From contig NC_035169.2 of NCBI RefSeq assembly GCF_001659605.2, forward strand, positions 6,915,610 through 6,979,609: a DNA stretch of 64,000 nt, given 5' to 3'. Shown here one piece after another: positions 24,386-37,300 of the stretch (position 1 is the first letter of the stretch; every line of letters starts with the position of its first letter). The position numbers were made by a program, and so were the translations under genes. Source of the stretch: Manihot esculenta (taxonomy: Eukaryota > Streptophyta > Magnoliopsida > Malpighiales > Euphorbiaceae). Under the pieces are notes generated by a model. That model had not been told where the DNA came from, did not search any database, and saw nothing but the letters and a program-made list of their open reading frames with translations.

Positions 24386-24902
24386 AATCACTTTCATTGC
24401 TACTCCAACTACAATAAAAATCAAAACAATATAAATTATTCTCAATTGGTACATAATTCCCCCAATATTTGCAATCTCATCTCTAGTAGCTCTTTGTTCT
24501 TCCTTCATCTTCTTCAGATCATTCTTCATCTTTGCAATATCTTCTATTACCTTCTCTAACATTTCTTCTATAGGTGTTCTTTTTTCGATTTTCCATCCCT
24601 CATCCATATTAATAATGCCACTTGATGGAGTTGAACTTTGATTCACAGGTTCACACCACCCACAAAAACTTCTACACACATTATCTCTGCAAAAATAATA
24701 TGGCTTATTAAGATTTTTAGCTGACTCAGAAATCTTTATCCTAGCTCTTTTGCCACATCTGCAGTTCACATTCTTCAATCTTACATTCCAGTACCTGGCA
24801 GACCCACTCAGAAATCTTTATCCCAACTCTTTTGCCACATCTGCAGTTCACATTCTTCAATCTTACATTCTAGTACCTGGCAGACCCACTTGATGCAGAC
24901 AT
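24383..24902 (-). pseudogene. GRF-type zinc-finger protein gene, broken by an 82-bp duplication
   Basis: On the minus strand ATG 24902-24900 reads MSASSGSARY and then meets TAG. An 82-bp direct repeat (copies starting at 24725 and 24807) follows, which also shifts the frame, so the first zinc-binding half is present twice. The second copy opens into the rest of the protein: CRCGKRARIKISES, then YYFCRDNVCRSFCGW, the C-x-C ... C ... C pattern of GRF zinc fingers; next an acidic-basic helical region (EEMLEKVIEDIAKMKNDLKK), likely coiled coil; and a C-terminal membrane segment (YIVLIFIVVGVAMKVI). Such GRF proteins are often found beside or in plant transposons. The duplication and stop make it a pseudogene unless an internal non-AUG start is used. 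Confidence 0.7.
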
Positions 24903-25131
24903 TATTCTTTTCCAGTGATGATTCACAAAAATTGCCGAAAGGAAAGAGAATATGTGAGGGAGAAGAAATATGAAAATGAGAAAAAAAAAAGGAAAATCAA
25001 CAATGGCTGAAAGGAAATAGAGAAGATATGAGGGAGAAGAAATATATGAGAGAGTACAAAGATATGAGTGAAAATAAAAATGGAAAAGAGAGAAAAATGC
25101 AAAATCAACAATGGCTGAAAAGAAGAGAGAA
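24903..25131. repeat. Purine-rich interior of the Mutator-like element
   Basis: Irregular repeats of AAATCAACAATGGCTGAAA (about 24994 and 25098) and GATATGAGGGAGAAGAA-like units. The same purine-rich pattern resumes at 56361 after Gypsy-A, which confirms the interruption. Confidence 0.6.
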
Positions 25132-27341
25132 TGTAACGACCCGGAAATCCGACCCGTTACCGGCGCTAGGATCCAGATCGGCTTAAGGCCGCCGGGACCC
25201 GTAGCAAGCCTACATACCTCCTGTAAACCTGTGGAATCCCATACATAACAACATATACATGATCTGTAAAAATTTTTCTTTTCTCTTATCCAAGCAAAAC
25301 CTGTGCATGCACAAAATCATACATAAACCCCACACTGGAGTCCTCATCAAATACTCCAATGGGGTATCATCATCATACATATCAGCTTGGATAATCATGG
25401 TCATTAACATCATTACTCATTAAACACTCTGTACATAATGGGGATTCACACACCGCTAGGTCAAGCACTACTATAATCCTCAATACATCATCAAATCGTT
25501 CATTACATTACATGGTCATAAATACTCATTACATCATGTTCATGTCCACTACTATCTATTACAACATACATGACTTAACTTCCCTCTAGCCGACTTCCTG
25601 ATCTATCCTGTACCTGCAACTCTGGGGATAAAGGGAGTGGGGTGAGCTACTAGAGCCCAGTGAGCAGAATAATAAAACATCAATTTAAATCATGCTTTCA
25701 TGTATGCGCCATAACACAAACATTTCACAACAAGGATGAACTTGTCACCATTTAGCCCCTATCTTTCTTACTTATACATGCCGGGGGCGTGGAGCCGTAG
25801 CAGGCACACCCGGACTTCCATAATCTGTCATAGTGCCAGGGGCATAGAGCCGTAGCAGGCACACCTGGACTCACATAGGCTATCATGACATACAAGGGCT
25901 AATGGATCATTCAACATTCATCCACATCAACAACAAAGTATGCAATGCAACATATTCGTGAATTCTAATGCAAACAACCTAATATATCTCATGGCATTCA
26001 TGATGCGTGAATCATGCTAAAACATTTCATTAATTTGCTTTAAAACTTAAAGTTTATTCCACTCACCTCTGGCTAGCTCTGAAGAGACTCTAAAGCAGCT
26101 GGCTCACTGCTGGGGGTCTCGGTTCCTCGGGTCCGAACCTACACAGGTGGACTCAAATGAGGGACCAAACATACATGAATATGACTCTAAAATACTCCCC
26201 AAAAACCCCCTAAAACATCCTGAAAACATCACATGAAAACATGCAAGAAATGGCTGAACAGGGCACTTTCGGCGGCAGGTTCGGCGGCCGAAAGTCCCTC
26301 TGCAGCCGAAAGTCATGCAGGTTCGGCGGCACTTTCGGCGGCCGAACCTCCCAGACAGAGACGAAACTTAAGTTTCGGGGGCAGGCTTCGGCAGCCGAAA
26401 CTGCCTCCACAAGGGGGTTCGGCGGCCGAAAGTCACTTCGGCGGCCGAACCTGAGTTTCTGCCGAAGGGCAGAAACTTGGCTCCCTTGTGTCCACAGCCT
26501 CCAAAACGCCTCAAAACATGCATAAACTTGTTTCTACACATGCATACACATCATACATCACACCTAGGGGTCTCAAACTATAATATACCCCAACTACAAC
26601 ACTTCAAACAACACATTTCCAACATACATTGTTCAAATCACAACATAAACCCATAAACCTAACAACAAGCCTAAACATGCATTCTACCCCATCAACTTGC
26701 ATAAAACTTTCATAAAACATAAAAGAAGCATAGATCGAAGCTTACCTCTTGAAGATCGAGAGGAAGAACGACCCTAGCTCGGAAAATGGAGGGATTTAGC
26801 TCCAAGACTTCCAAGCTCCAAACTTGCTTAAAAACACTCAAAAACTTTTGTGGAACCTTAAAACTCAAAGAAAATGGTGGGGATTGAAGGAAAAACACAA
26901 GATTTGGGAGAGGGAGGTCGAAAGCTTGCTGTGGCTGAAAATGGGAGAAAACTCTCCCATTTCGGCTAAGTGCCCCTTTTATAGGTGGCTGGCCAGGCCA
27001 CGTTCGGGGGCCGAAAGTGCCTCCGCATGCATGCAAGGTTCGGCGGCCGAACTTGGAGTTCGGCGGCCGAACCTGCATTTCCCTCACTCAAAATTTTCGG
27101 GCGCCTAAAGTCCCTCCGAAAGCATGCATGTTCGGCGGCCGAACTTCGGAGTTCGGCGGCCGAACCTGGGTTTTCCTCCAAAGATTTTTCATGCAAAAAC
27201 TCATTTAATTTCTTACTTAAAAACATGAAATACATGAAAACATTTCATAAAATCATAGTTTTACCCTTCTAGAGGTTTCCGACATCCGAGGTCCCACCGG
27301 ACGGTAGGGATTCCGATACCGGAGTCTAGCCGGGTATTACA
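25132..27341 (-). repeat. Gypsy-A 3' LTR (2210 bp)
   Basis: Starts TGTAACGACCCGG and ends CCGGGTATTACA on the plus strand. It contains TATA (CTTTTATA 26976-26983, minus-strand sense) and two arrays of TTCGGCGGCCGAA (26266-26458 and 27001-27167). Confidence 0.93.
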
Positions 27342-27354
27342 TTCTCCCCCCCCT
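27342..27354 (-). promoter_or_regulatory. Gypsy-A polypurine tract
   Basis: Minus strand AAGGGGGGGGAGAA directly before the 3' LTR, the usual plus-strand primer. Equivalent tracts are at 34268-34280 (B) and 46434-46446 (D). Confidence 0.8.
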
Positions 27355-27473
27355 TAAGAACATTCGTCCCCGAATGTTCCTCAACTAACATACAAAGCAT
27401 GGCATCAATCATAACATACAACATAGCATACAATATATCATACATGCAACACATAGAACAACTAACACTCACC

Positions 27474-30400
27474 TCAAAACAGATGGGGGTATTGCTGGAG
27501 CATGGACTCCCGTGTCTCCCAGGTGCATTCTTCAATATTGTGGTGGTTCCAAAGGACTTTCACCATCGGGATTTCCTTGTTCCTCAGCTTTCTGATCTGA
27601 GTGTCTAGGATCCGCACTGGCTGTTCTACATAGGTGAGATCCTCATGGATCTCCATATCAGGCTCACTAAGAACCTTTCCAGGATCCGACACGTACTTCC
27701 GTAATAGAGAAACATGGAAAACCGGATGGATTCTCTCCATCGAAGCAGGCAAGTCTAGCTTGTATGACACATTACCGACCCTCTGAAGCACCTCGAAAGG
27801 ACCGATGTACCGTGGAGCTAACTTACCCTTCTTCCCGAACCGAACCACTCCTTTCATAGGAGACACCTTGAGCAAAACCAAATCCCCCTCCTGAAACTCT
27901 AGCTGTCTTCTGCGGATATCTGCATAACTCTTCTGCCGACTAGCAGCAGACTTGATCCTCTCTCTGATTATGGGTACCACCCTGCTGGTAAGCTCTACTA
28001 ACTCCGGACCCGTAAGAGTCCTCTCTCCTACTTCCTCCCAGCAGATAGGTGATCTGCACTTCCTCCCATACAAAGCTTCATATGGAGCCATCCCTATGCT
28101 AGCATGATAGCTGTTATTGTAGGCAAACTCCACCAAAGGTAGATGCTGCCTCCAAGAACCGCCAAAATCTAGCACACACATTCTGAGCATATCCTCTATT
28201 GTCTGGATGGTCCTCTCTGACTGTCCGTCTGTCTGTGGGTGGAAGGCAGTACTGAAGTCTAATCTGGTACCCATAGCGTTCTGCAGACTCCACCAAAATC
28301 TGGAGGTGAACTGGGGCCCTCTATCTGACACTATAGATACCGGGACCCCATGCAGTCTGACAATCTCATCTACGTACACCTGCGCCAACTTGTCCACAGA
28401 GTAACCACTCCTGACAGGGATGAAGTGAGCAGATTTGGTGAGTCTGTCCACAATCACCCATATGGAGTCCAATCTGTTGGACGTCGCCGGTAACCCCACT
28501 ACGAAGTCCATAGCTATATTCTCACATTTCCACTCTGGAATCGGTAGTGGATTCAACATTCCAGCCGGCTTCTGATGCTCTAGTTTCACCCTCTGACACA
28601 CATCGCAGGCTGACACGAACAGTGCCACGTCCTTCTTCATAGCTGGCCACCAATACACTCTCTTCAGATCCTGATACATCTTGGTGGCTCCAGGGTGAAC
28701 ACTATACCTGGTATTATGGGCTTCCCCCATAATATCTCCCTTCAGACCAATGTCATCTGGCACACATAATCTGTTCCCGTAGCGGAGGATCCCCTTATCA
28801 TCAAACTTGAACTCATTACTCTGGCCTGACTGAACCGTTCTGGCTATCCTGACCAACTCTGGGTCCTCATGCTGTTTCTGAGCTACCTGCTCCAGAAACA
28901 CGGGTGTCACTCTCATCTGAGCCACTAAGGCACCTGTGCCAGACAACTCCAACTGTAATCCCTCACTCATAAGTCTGTGGAACTCCTTCACCACCGGCCT
29001 CCTCTCTGCTGAAATGTGGGATAGACTGCCGAGTGATTTCCGGCTTAGGGCGTCTGCCACAACATTCGCCTTACCCGGATGGTACTGAATCTTGCAATCA
29101 TAGTCACTCAACAGCTCTACCCATCTCCTCTGCCTCAAGTTCAGTTCTCTCTGACTCAGGATGTACTGCAGGCTCTTATGATCTGTGAAGATCTCACACT
29201 TTACCCCATAAAGGTAATGCCTCCACATCTTGAGTGCAAAGATCACTGCTGCCATTTCTAGGTCATGTGTGGGGTAATTCAGCTCATGCTTCTTCAGCTG
29301 CCTAGAAGCATAAGCGATCACCCTCTCATTTTGCATTAGCACACAACCCAGTCCCACACGGGACGCATCACAATATACTGAGAAGTCATCATCACTTTTT
29401 GGCAGAGCTAACACCGGTGCTGAAGTCAACCTCCTCTTAAGCTCCTCAAAGCTTTCCTCACACTGATCGGTCCATATGAACTTCTGATTCTTCTTTGTCA
29501 ATTTGGTCATAGGAGCAGCAATCTTTGAGAAGTCCTGAACGAACCTCCTGTAGTAACCTGCTAAACCCAGAAAACTCTTGATCTCTGTCACTGTGGTGGG
29601 TCTAGGCCAGTTAGCTACAGCCTCTACCTTCTTGGGGTCTACTTCAATACCCTGTTCTGACACAATGTGCCCCAAGAATGAAATGCTCCTAAGCCAAAAC
29701 TCACACTTGGAGAACTTGGCATACAAGCCATGCTCTCTCAAGGTCTGCAAAACTGTCCTCAGGTGATGGGCATGCTCCTCCGCATTTCTGGAATACACTA
29801 AGATATCATCTATGAAGACAATAACGAAGTGATCCAGATACTGACTGAATACTCTGTTCATGAGGTCCATGAATGCTGCAGGGGCGTTGGTCAACCCAAA
29901 CGACATCACAAGGAACTCATAGTGCCCATACCTGGTCCTGAAAGCTGTCTTCGGTACATCTTCATTCCTTATCCTCAACTGATGGTACCCTGATCTCATA
30001 TCTATTTTGGAGAAACAACCTGCTCCTGCTAGCTGGTCGAATAGATCGTCGATCCTCGGCAAAGGGTACTTGTTCTTGGTAGTGACCTTGTTCAACTGTC
30101 TGTAGTCGATACAAAGTCTGAGGGATCCATCCTTCTTCCTCACAAACAAAACCGGAGCACCCCAAGGTGAAGTACTCGGTCGGATGAAACCCTTATCTAC
30201 CAGCTCTTGCAACTGTTCCTTCAGTTCTTTCAATTCAGCTGGTGCCATCCTGTAGGGAGGAATAGAGATCGGTCTGGTACCAGGCATTAACTCAATCTCG
30301 AACTCTATCTCCCTAGCAGGTGGTAACCCTGGCAGCTCGTCTGGGAAAACATCTAAGAACTCACTCACCACAGGCACTGAGGCGGGCTCTCTGACATGAC

Positions 30401-30950
30401 TATCTAACTCCCTCACATGAGCTAGAAACCCCTGACATCCCCTCCTAAGCAACCTACGAGCCTGAAGAGCTGAGATCAGACCTCTAGGTGTACCCCTCTT
30501 GTCTCCTCTGAAGACGACCTCTGACCCATCCTGATCTCTGAATCTGACTACCTTGTCTCTACAGTCCAAGGTAGCACCATGGGTCGATAACCAATCCATC
30601 CCTAGAATGACGTCAAAATCTGTCAAATCTAGAACCACGAGGTCGGCGGAAAGGCATCTTCCCTCTATGAAAACTGGACTACATTGGCAGACTGCCTCTG
30701 CCACTGACGGGTCACACTTGGGTCCACTGACCCATAGGGGACACTCTAACCCAGAGACCATCAATCCTACCCTCTCCACGACTCTCGGAGCAATAAAAGA
30801 ATGAGATGCACCCGGGTCCATTAAGGCATACACATCAGAACAACCAATGATGAGATTACCTGCCACCACAGTGTTGGATGTGTTGGCCTCCTGCTGAGTC
30901 ATGGTGAAGATCCGTGCCGGAGCTGATGGACCTTCACCTCTGTATCCTGC
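27474..30950 (-). pseudogene. Gypsy-A pol (protease, RT, RNase H, integrase, chromodomain)
   Basis: Open for more than 1140 codons. Protease [10 protein letters not shown] with [11 protein letters not shown]; RNase H with CDASRVGLG and TDHKSL; integrase zinc motif ending CDVCQRV and catalytic core with MDFVVGL and SDRGPQF; C-terminal chromodomain ([20 protein letters not shown] ... ECTWE). The domain order (RT before integrase) is Ty3/Gypsy. It is separated from its gag by solo LTR C, so it can no longer be made as the usual single polyprotein; an internal ATG at 30902 opens the remaining frame. Each enzyme motif looks intact. Confidence 0.88.
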
Positions 30951-31134
30951 TGTAATACCCGGCTTGTTCAGGCATCGGAATTCCTATTGTTCGGTGGAAG
31001 TTCGGATGTCGGAGTTGCCTGTAGGGGTTTAAGCAAAGGTTTTCAAAAGGTTTTTATATGTTTTAAGTGTGTTATGGTTTTTATGTAAAATGGTTTTGAG
31101 TTTTGAAGAGAAAGGCTAAGGAGACAAAAGCACA

Positions 31135-31970
31135 GGTTCGGCCGCCGAAGGTGACATTCGGCCGCCGAAAGTGCTTAAGGTTCGGCTTCCGAAAGAAAAG
31201 TTCGGCTTCCGAACATTGCATGGTTCGCCTGCATGTTTGGCCGCCGAACGTGGTTGACCAGCTCCTCTATAAAAGCCACTTAGGGCGGTGGAAGAGGAAA
31301 GTTTTCTCCCTCTTCCCATCCAAGGTGAGCTCATGTCCTCCTTGGCATGATTTCTTAGTTGTTCTAAGATCTTTCAAAGTTTTAGTAAGTTTTAACTTGG
31401 TTTTGAAGGTTTTGAGCAAATTTTGGAGTTGAAGCTTGCAAAGCTTGGTGCTCCACGTTTTGAAGTTGAGGTCACACCAACTCAAGAGGTAAGGGTTGAT
31501 CTCTACGTTTTATGATGTTTTAAGCATGTTTTATGGATAGTTTTAGGAGTTTTATGGGAAGAAAGGGTTAGATGAGCATGGGTGTGCATGGGAGGGTTTT
31601 AGGGACCCTTTGTGCACTATGTGTTTATATGTTATTGTTGTTAGAGAGTAAGAGTGTTTTAGGCCTCTTTGGGTATGTTTAGAGGTCTATGCATGTCTTG
31701 AGGAGGTTTTATGCCTGTTGGGTATGTGAGGAAGGGTTGAGGAGATGTGTTTGTGCATGAACTGGGTTCTTGAAGAACTCAGGTTCGGCCGCCGAAGTGA
31801 GTTTCGGCCGCCGAATGCCTTGTGGAGGTGGCTTAGGCTGCCGAAGGCTGCTTTCGGAAGTTGGACTTTCGGCTCTGTCATGCACATTCGGCCGCCGAAG
31901 GTGCCGCCGAAAGTAGGTGAGTTTCGTCTCTGGAGGAGACTTTCGGCCGCCGAAAGTGCCGCCGAAGGTG
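31135..31970 (+). promoter_or_regulatory. GCC-box palindrome arrays of solo LTR C
   Basis: TTCGGCCGCCGAA and half sites at 31136-31250 (upstream of TATA) and 31783-31970 (leader). On this strand they read GCCGCC directly. Spacing and arrangement match the arrays in A, B and D although the rest of the LTR is diverged. Confidence 0.6.
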
Positions 31971-32124
31971 CTCTGTTTTTCCTTCCCTTGCATGATTTTT
32001 CATGCATGTTTATGAGGCTTTAGAGGGGTTTTGGGAAGGTGTATTAGAGTTATGCTAGAGATGTTTAACACCTCATAAGAGTCCTTTTGTGTAGGATTTG
32101 ATCAGAGGAGAGGTGTTTAGCTAC

Positions 32125-34267
32125 TGTAACAGCCCGGAAACCGAACTGCCACCGGCACTAGGATCCAGATCGACTTAAGGTCGCCGGGACCCGTAGTAAG
32201 CCTGCTATCCTGTCTGTATACCTGTGAAATCCCATACATGATCATACATTTACTGTAAAAACATAAAAGTTTTCTTCATTTCAAGGCTTAACCTGTGCAT
32301 GCACTCTCTCTGTAATCCCTACTAGAGCTCCTCATGGCCCTAGGCGGATCAAACTCATAATGTTAAGCCTGGTTTTACTCATAAACATACAACAATAAAG
32401 AAACATACATAAACTGATCATGTGCCTCCAGGATTACAAGTCTTATAGTCAAGTACCATTCTATACACTATACATAAACCTTATCTCTTTACATTTACAT
32501 GTCCACACTAGCTATTACAAGACTCTGAACTCTTCCTGTACCCTGCTGAGTTCTCTCTGACCTCTGAACCTGCACAACTGAAGTTAGGGGAGAGGGATGA
32601 GCTACAATAGCCCAGTGAGTAGAATAGGCAAATACAGGTGATAAAACATGCTCTCATGGAATGCAACACATAAGCACATCACCTCGGCCGGACGGATCAA
32701 AACTCCCTCTATATCATCTGGGGTACCTGAGTACCATGTGCCTGGTCCCCGTAGGGCTGTTCCAGGTCTTTGTGTATGTGCCTGGTCCCCGTAGGGCTGT
32801 TCCAGGTCTTCCTCTGAGGGCTAATGAATCCTCACGAAGTCCGTGCCGTCTCACATAAGCAATGTACAAGGAGCAATGCCAAGTACAAGGATATATGCAA
32901 TGCATCATCTTTGTGTACACTAATGCACTCACCCTAAAGCATAGTCATGATGCATGAAGCATGAGAAAATATCAGTTATCATATTAAAACATTAAGTTAA
33001 ATTCCACTCACCTGTAGTTCTCTCTGAACTGACTCTGCAGGTTCTGACTCTGGACTCACTGCTGATGTCCCTGATTCCTCTGGTCCGTACCTACACAGGT
33101 GGACTCAAATGAGGGACTAAACTCACTCAAGAACATCTCTACGAAACTCCCCAAAACCCCTCTAAACAAACCTCAAACCATCACATAAAACATGCAAAAG
33201 GAAGCTGGACAGGGCACTTTCGGCGGCAGGTTCGGCGGCCGAAACCCCACTCCAGAGACGAAACTCATGCATGTTCGGCGGCACCTTCGGCGGCCGAAGG
33301 TCTCGTCCAGAGACGAAACTCACACACTTTCGGCGGCCGAACTCCCTCTTTCGGCGGCCGAAAGTCCCTTTCTAAACCGAAAGCCTAGCTTTCGGGGGCA
33401 ACCTTTGGCAGCCGAACTGCCTCCACAAAGGGTTCGGCGGCCGAACCTTCCTTCGGCGGCCGAACCTGGTTTTGCCCGAAGGGCAGAACCCTGCTCTGTT
33501 TCATGCAAACTTTGCCCAAAAACCTACCAACATGCACATCAACTACTCCCAACTAGCATATACACATATATATGCACAAAGGGGTCTAAAACTATCCTAA
33601 AACCCCAAACAAACATAGCACATAACCCTTAATCATGCTAGAACACCACAAATCACCAAAAACCTCACCTAAACCTAAACATGCAAACTACCCATACAAA
33701 CTTCATAAAACCTTTCAAAATCAACAAAGAAGCTCAGGATCTTCACTTACCTCTTAAAGAACTTGAGGATGAAGGATCCTAACGTGGAGATATGAAGAAA
33801 AGCTCTTCCAAAGCTCCAAGCTTCAAAACTTGCCTCTTTTGCTCAAAACCTTCATAAATCACCAAAACTCTTAAAACTCTTGAAAGATTTGATGAAAATC
33901 ATGGAAAACATGAAAGTCAACGTGGGAGAGGCTGAAACTCACCTCTGGCTGCAAGTGGAGGAGAAATAGCCTCCTTCCACCGACCCTTGGCCCTTTTTAT
34001 AGGTGGCTGGCCAGACCACCTTCGGCAGCCGAACGTGAAGCCGCAACCATGCAATGTTCGGCGGCCGAAAGTGACCTTCGGCGGCCGAACCTTTGCATTT
34101 CTCCCTTGTTGCTTTTCTTTCAAAACTCAAGTCTTTTAACACTTCAAAACATGAAAACAAGTGAAAATACCTTAAAAACATATGTATTACCCTTCTCGAG
34201 GGTTCCGACACCCGAGATTCCACTGGACTACAGGAATTCCGATGCCGGACTCGAGCCGGGTATTACA
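32125..34267 (-). repeat. Gypsy-B 3' LTR (2143 bp)
   Basis: TGTAACAGCCCGG to CGGGTATTACA on the plus strand. Two direct hairpin units (CCTGGTCCCCGTAGGGCTGT) lie at 32741-32812. Confidence 0.95.
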
Positions 34268-34345
34268 TTCTCCCCCCCTTAAGAACATTCGTCCCCGAAT
34301 GTCCCTAACACAACATAAACACATAGAAAATGGGACAAACTAACC

Positions 34346-37300
34346 TTAAAACAGATATGGGTATTGCTGGAGCATGGACTCCCGAGTCTCCCACGTGCAC
34401 TCTTCTAGGTTGTGGTGGTTCCACAAAACTTTCACCATTGGTATCTCCTTGTTTCTCAGTTTTCTGATCTGGGTGTCAAGGATCCGCACTGGCTGCTCTA
34501 CATAGGTGAGATCACTTAAGATTTCCACCTCAGGTTCACTAAGAACCTTCTCTGGATCTGACACAAATTTTCTCAACATAGAAACATGGAATACCGGGTG
34601 AATTCGTTCCATAGAAGCCGGTAAATCTAGCTTATATGATACAGGCCCGATCTTCTGCAAGATCTCAAAGGGACCAATGTACCGTGGGGCCAGTTTACCC
34701 TTCTTTCCAAACCGAACCACTCCCTTCATCGGAGACACCTTAAGCAATACCATATCCCCCTCCTGGAACTCTATCTGCTTCCTACGGATGTCTGCATAGC
34801 TTTTCTGTCTGCTTACAGCTGTTCTGATCCTCTCTCTGATGATAGGCACTAACTTGCTGGTTATCTCAACTAACTCTGGCCCTGCAAGAGTTTTCTCTCC
34901 TACCTCTTCCCAGCAAACAGATGTTCGGCACTTCCTCCCATACAAAGCTTCATAAGGGGCCATCCCTAGGCTAGCATGATGGCTGTTGTTGTAGGCAAAC
35001 TCCACCAGAGGTAGATGCTGCCTCCAAGAACCGCCAAAGTCTAACACACACATTCTCAGCATATCTTCAATGGTCTGGATGGTTCTCTCAGACTGACCGT
35101 CTGTCTGTGGATGGAAAGCAGTGCTGAAATCCAACCTTGTGCCCATTTCATTTTGCAGACTCCGCCAAAACCTGGAGGTGAACTGAGGTCCTCGATCTGA
35201 TACTATCGACACTGGAACTCCATGCAACCTTACTATCTCGTCTACATACACCTGCGCCAACTTGTCCACAGAGTAGTTACTCCTGACTGGAATGAAGTGA
35301 GCAGATTTAGTGAGTCTATCCACAATCACCCATATGGAGTCTAGTCTGTTAGACGTCGCCGGTAACCCCACTACAAAATCCATAGCTATGTTCTCCCATT
35401 TCCATTCTGGAATCGGCAGTGGGTTAAGCATTCCAGCCGGCTTCTGGTGCTCTAGCTTCACCCTTTGACATGTCTCGCAGGCTGACACGAACTGTGCCAC
35501 TTCTCTCTTCATTGCTGGCCACCAATACACCCTTCTCAGATCTTGATACATCTTGGTGGCTCCCGGGTGAATGCTATACCGCGTATTATGAGCTTCCCTC
35601 ATAATGTCTGCCTTCAAACTGCTATCATCTGGTACACATAACCTCTTACCGTGCCGAAGAAGCCCCTCACTATCAAATCTGAACTCTGTACTGTTGCCCG
35701 ACTGAACAGTCCTGGCAATCTTCACTAACTCGGGGTCTTCGTGCTGTTTCAGAGCCACTTGCTCTAGAAACACTGGTGTCACTTTCATCTGTGCGAGCAA
35801 AACACCGGTACCAGATAACTGTAACTGTAACCCGTCTTCCACGAGCTTGTAGAAATCCTTCACCACCGGTCTTCTCTCTACTGCAATGTGGGATAAACTG
35901 CCAAGTGACTTTCGGCTTAAGGCATCAGCTACAACATTCGCCTTGCCTGGATGATACTGGATCTTGCAATCATAATCACTGAGCAACTCTACCCACCGTC
36001 TCTGCCTCAAGTTTAACTCTCTCTGACTTAAGATGTGCTGCAGGCTCTTATGATCCGTATAGATCTCACATTTTACCCCATAGAGGTAATGCCTCCACAT
36101 CTTAAGTGCAAAGATAACAGCTGCCATCTCAAGATCGTGTGTCGAGTAATTCAGCTCGTGCTTCTTCAGCTGTCTAGAAGCATAAGCTATCACTTTGTCC
36201 TTCTGCATCAACACACAACCTAATCCCACTCGGGATGCATCACAGAACACTATGAAATCTTCATCACTGATCGGCAGCGCTAACACCGGTGCTGAAGTTA
36301 ACCGTCTCTTCAACTCTGCAAAACTTTCCTCACATTCCTCTGACCACACAAACTTCTGATTCTTTCTGGTCAGTCTGGTCATAGGAGCAGCTATCTTCGA
36401 GAAGTCTTGAACAAACCTCCGATAGTAGCCTGCCAAACCCAGAAAACTCTTGATCTCGGTCACTGTAGTGGGTGTAGGCCAGTTGGCTACTGCCTCTACC
36501 TTTTTGGGATCTACTGCTATACCGTCCTCTGATATAACATGTCCCAAAAAGGAAATGCTCCTTAGCCAGAACTCGCACTTGGAGAACTTGGCATACAAGC
36601 CATGCTCTCTCAAGGTTTGCAGCACTATCCGCAGATGCTGGGCATGGTCCTCTGCATTCCTGGAGTACACCAAGATATCATCAATAAAGACGATCACAAA
36701 ACGATCTAAGTACTCCCTGAAAACCCTGTTCATGAGATCCATGAATGCTGCAGGGGCGTTAGTCAACCCGAACGGCATCACAAGGAACTCATAATGCCCA
36801 TATCTGGTTCGGAAAGCAGTCTTAGATACATCTCCTTCCCTGATCTTCAACTGATGGTATCCGGATCTCAGATCTATTTTAGAAAAACAACCTGCTCCTG
36901 CCAGCTGGTCGAATAGATCATCAATCCTGGGTAAAGGATACTTGTTTTTGATCGTGACTTTGTTCAACTGTCTGTAGTCGACACAAAGTCTAAGAGGTCC
37001 ATCCTTCTTTCTGACAAACAATACTGGAGCACCCCAGGGTGAGGTACTCGGGCGGATGAAACCCTTAGCTACCAAATCCTGTAACTGCTCTTTCAACTCT
37101 CGCAACTCTGCTGGTGCCATCCTATAGGGAGGAATAGAGATCGGTCTAGCATTGGGCATCAACTCAATCTCGAACTCTATTTCCCTATCCGGTGGTAGTC
37201 CTGGAAGCTCTTCAGGAAACAAATCTGGGAAGTCTCTAACAACTGGTACTGAGGATGGTTCCCTAATCTGACTGTCTAGCTCTCTCACATAAGCTAGGAA

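Noticed and set aside
26233..26525. Open frames with repeated SAAE, FGGR or RPPN peptides (also near 27000, 31750, 33200, 40600, 45320, 55260, 56000 and 59200)
   Set aside because: They are translations of the TTCGGCGGCCGAA arrays in different frames, occur on both strands and have no independent coding support.
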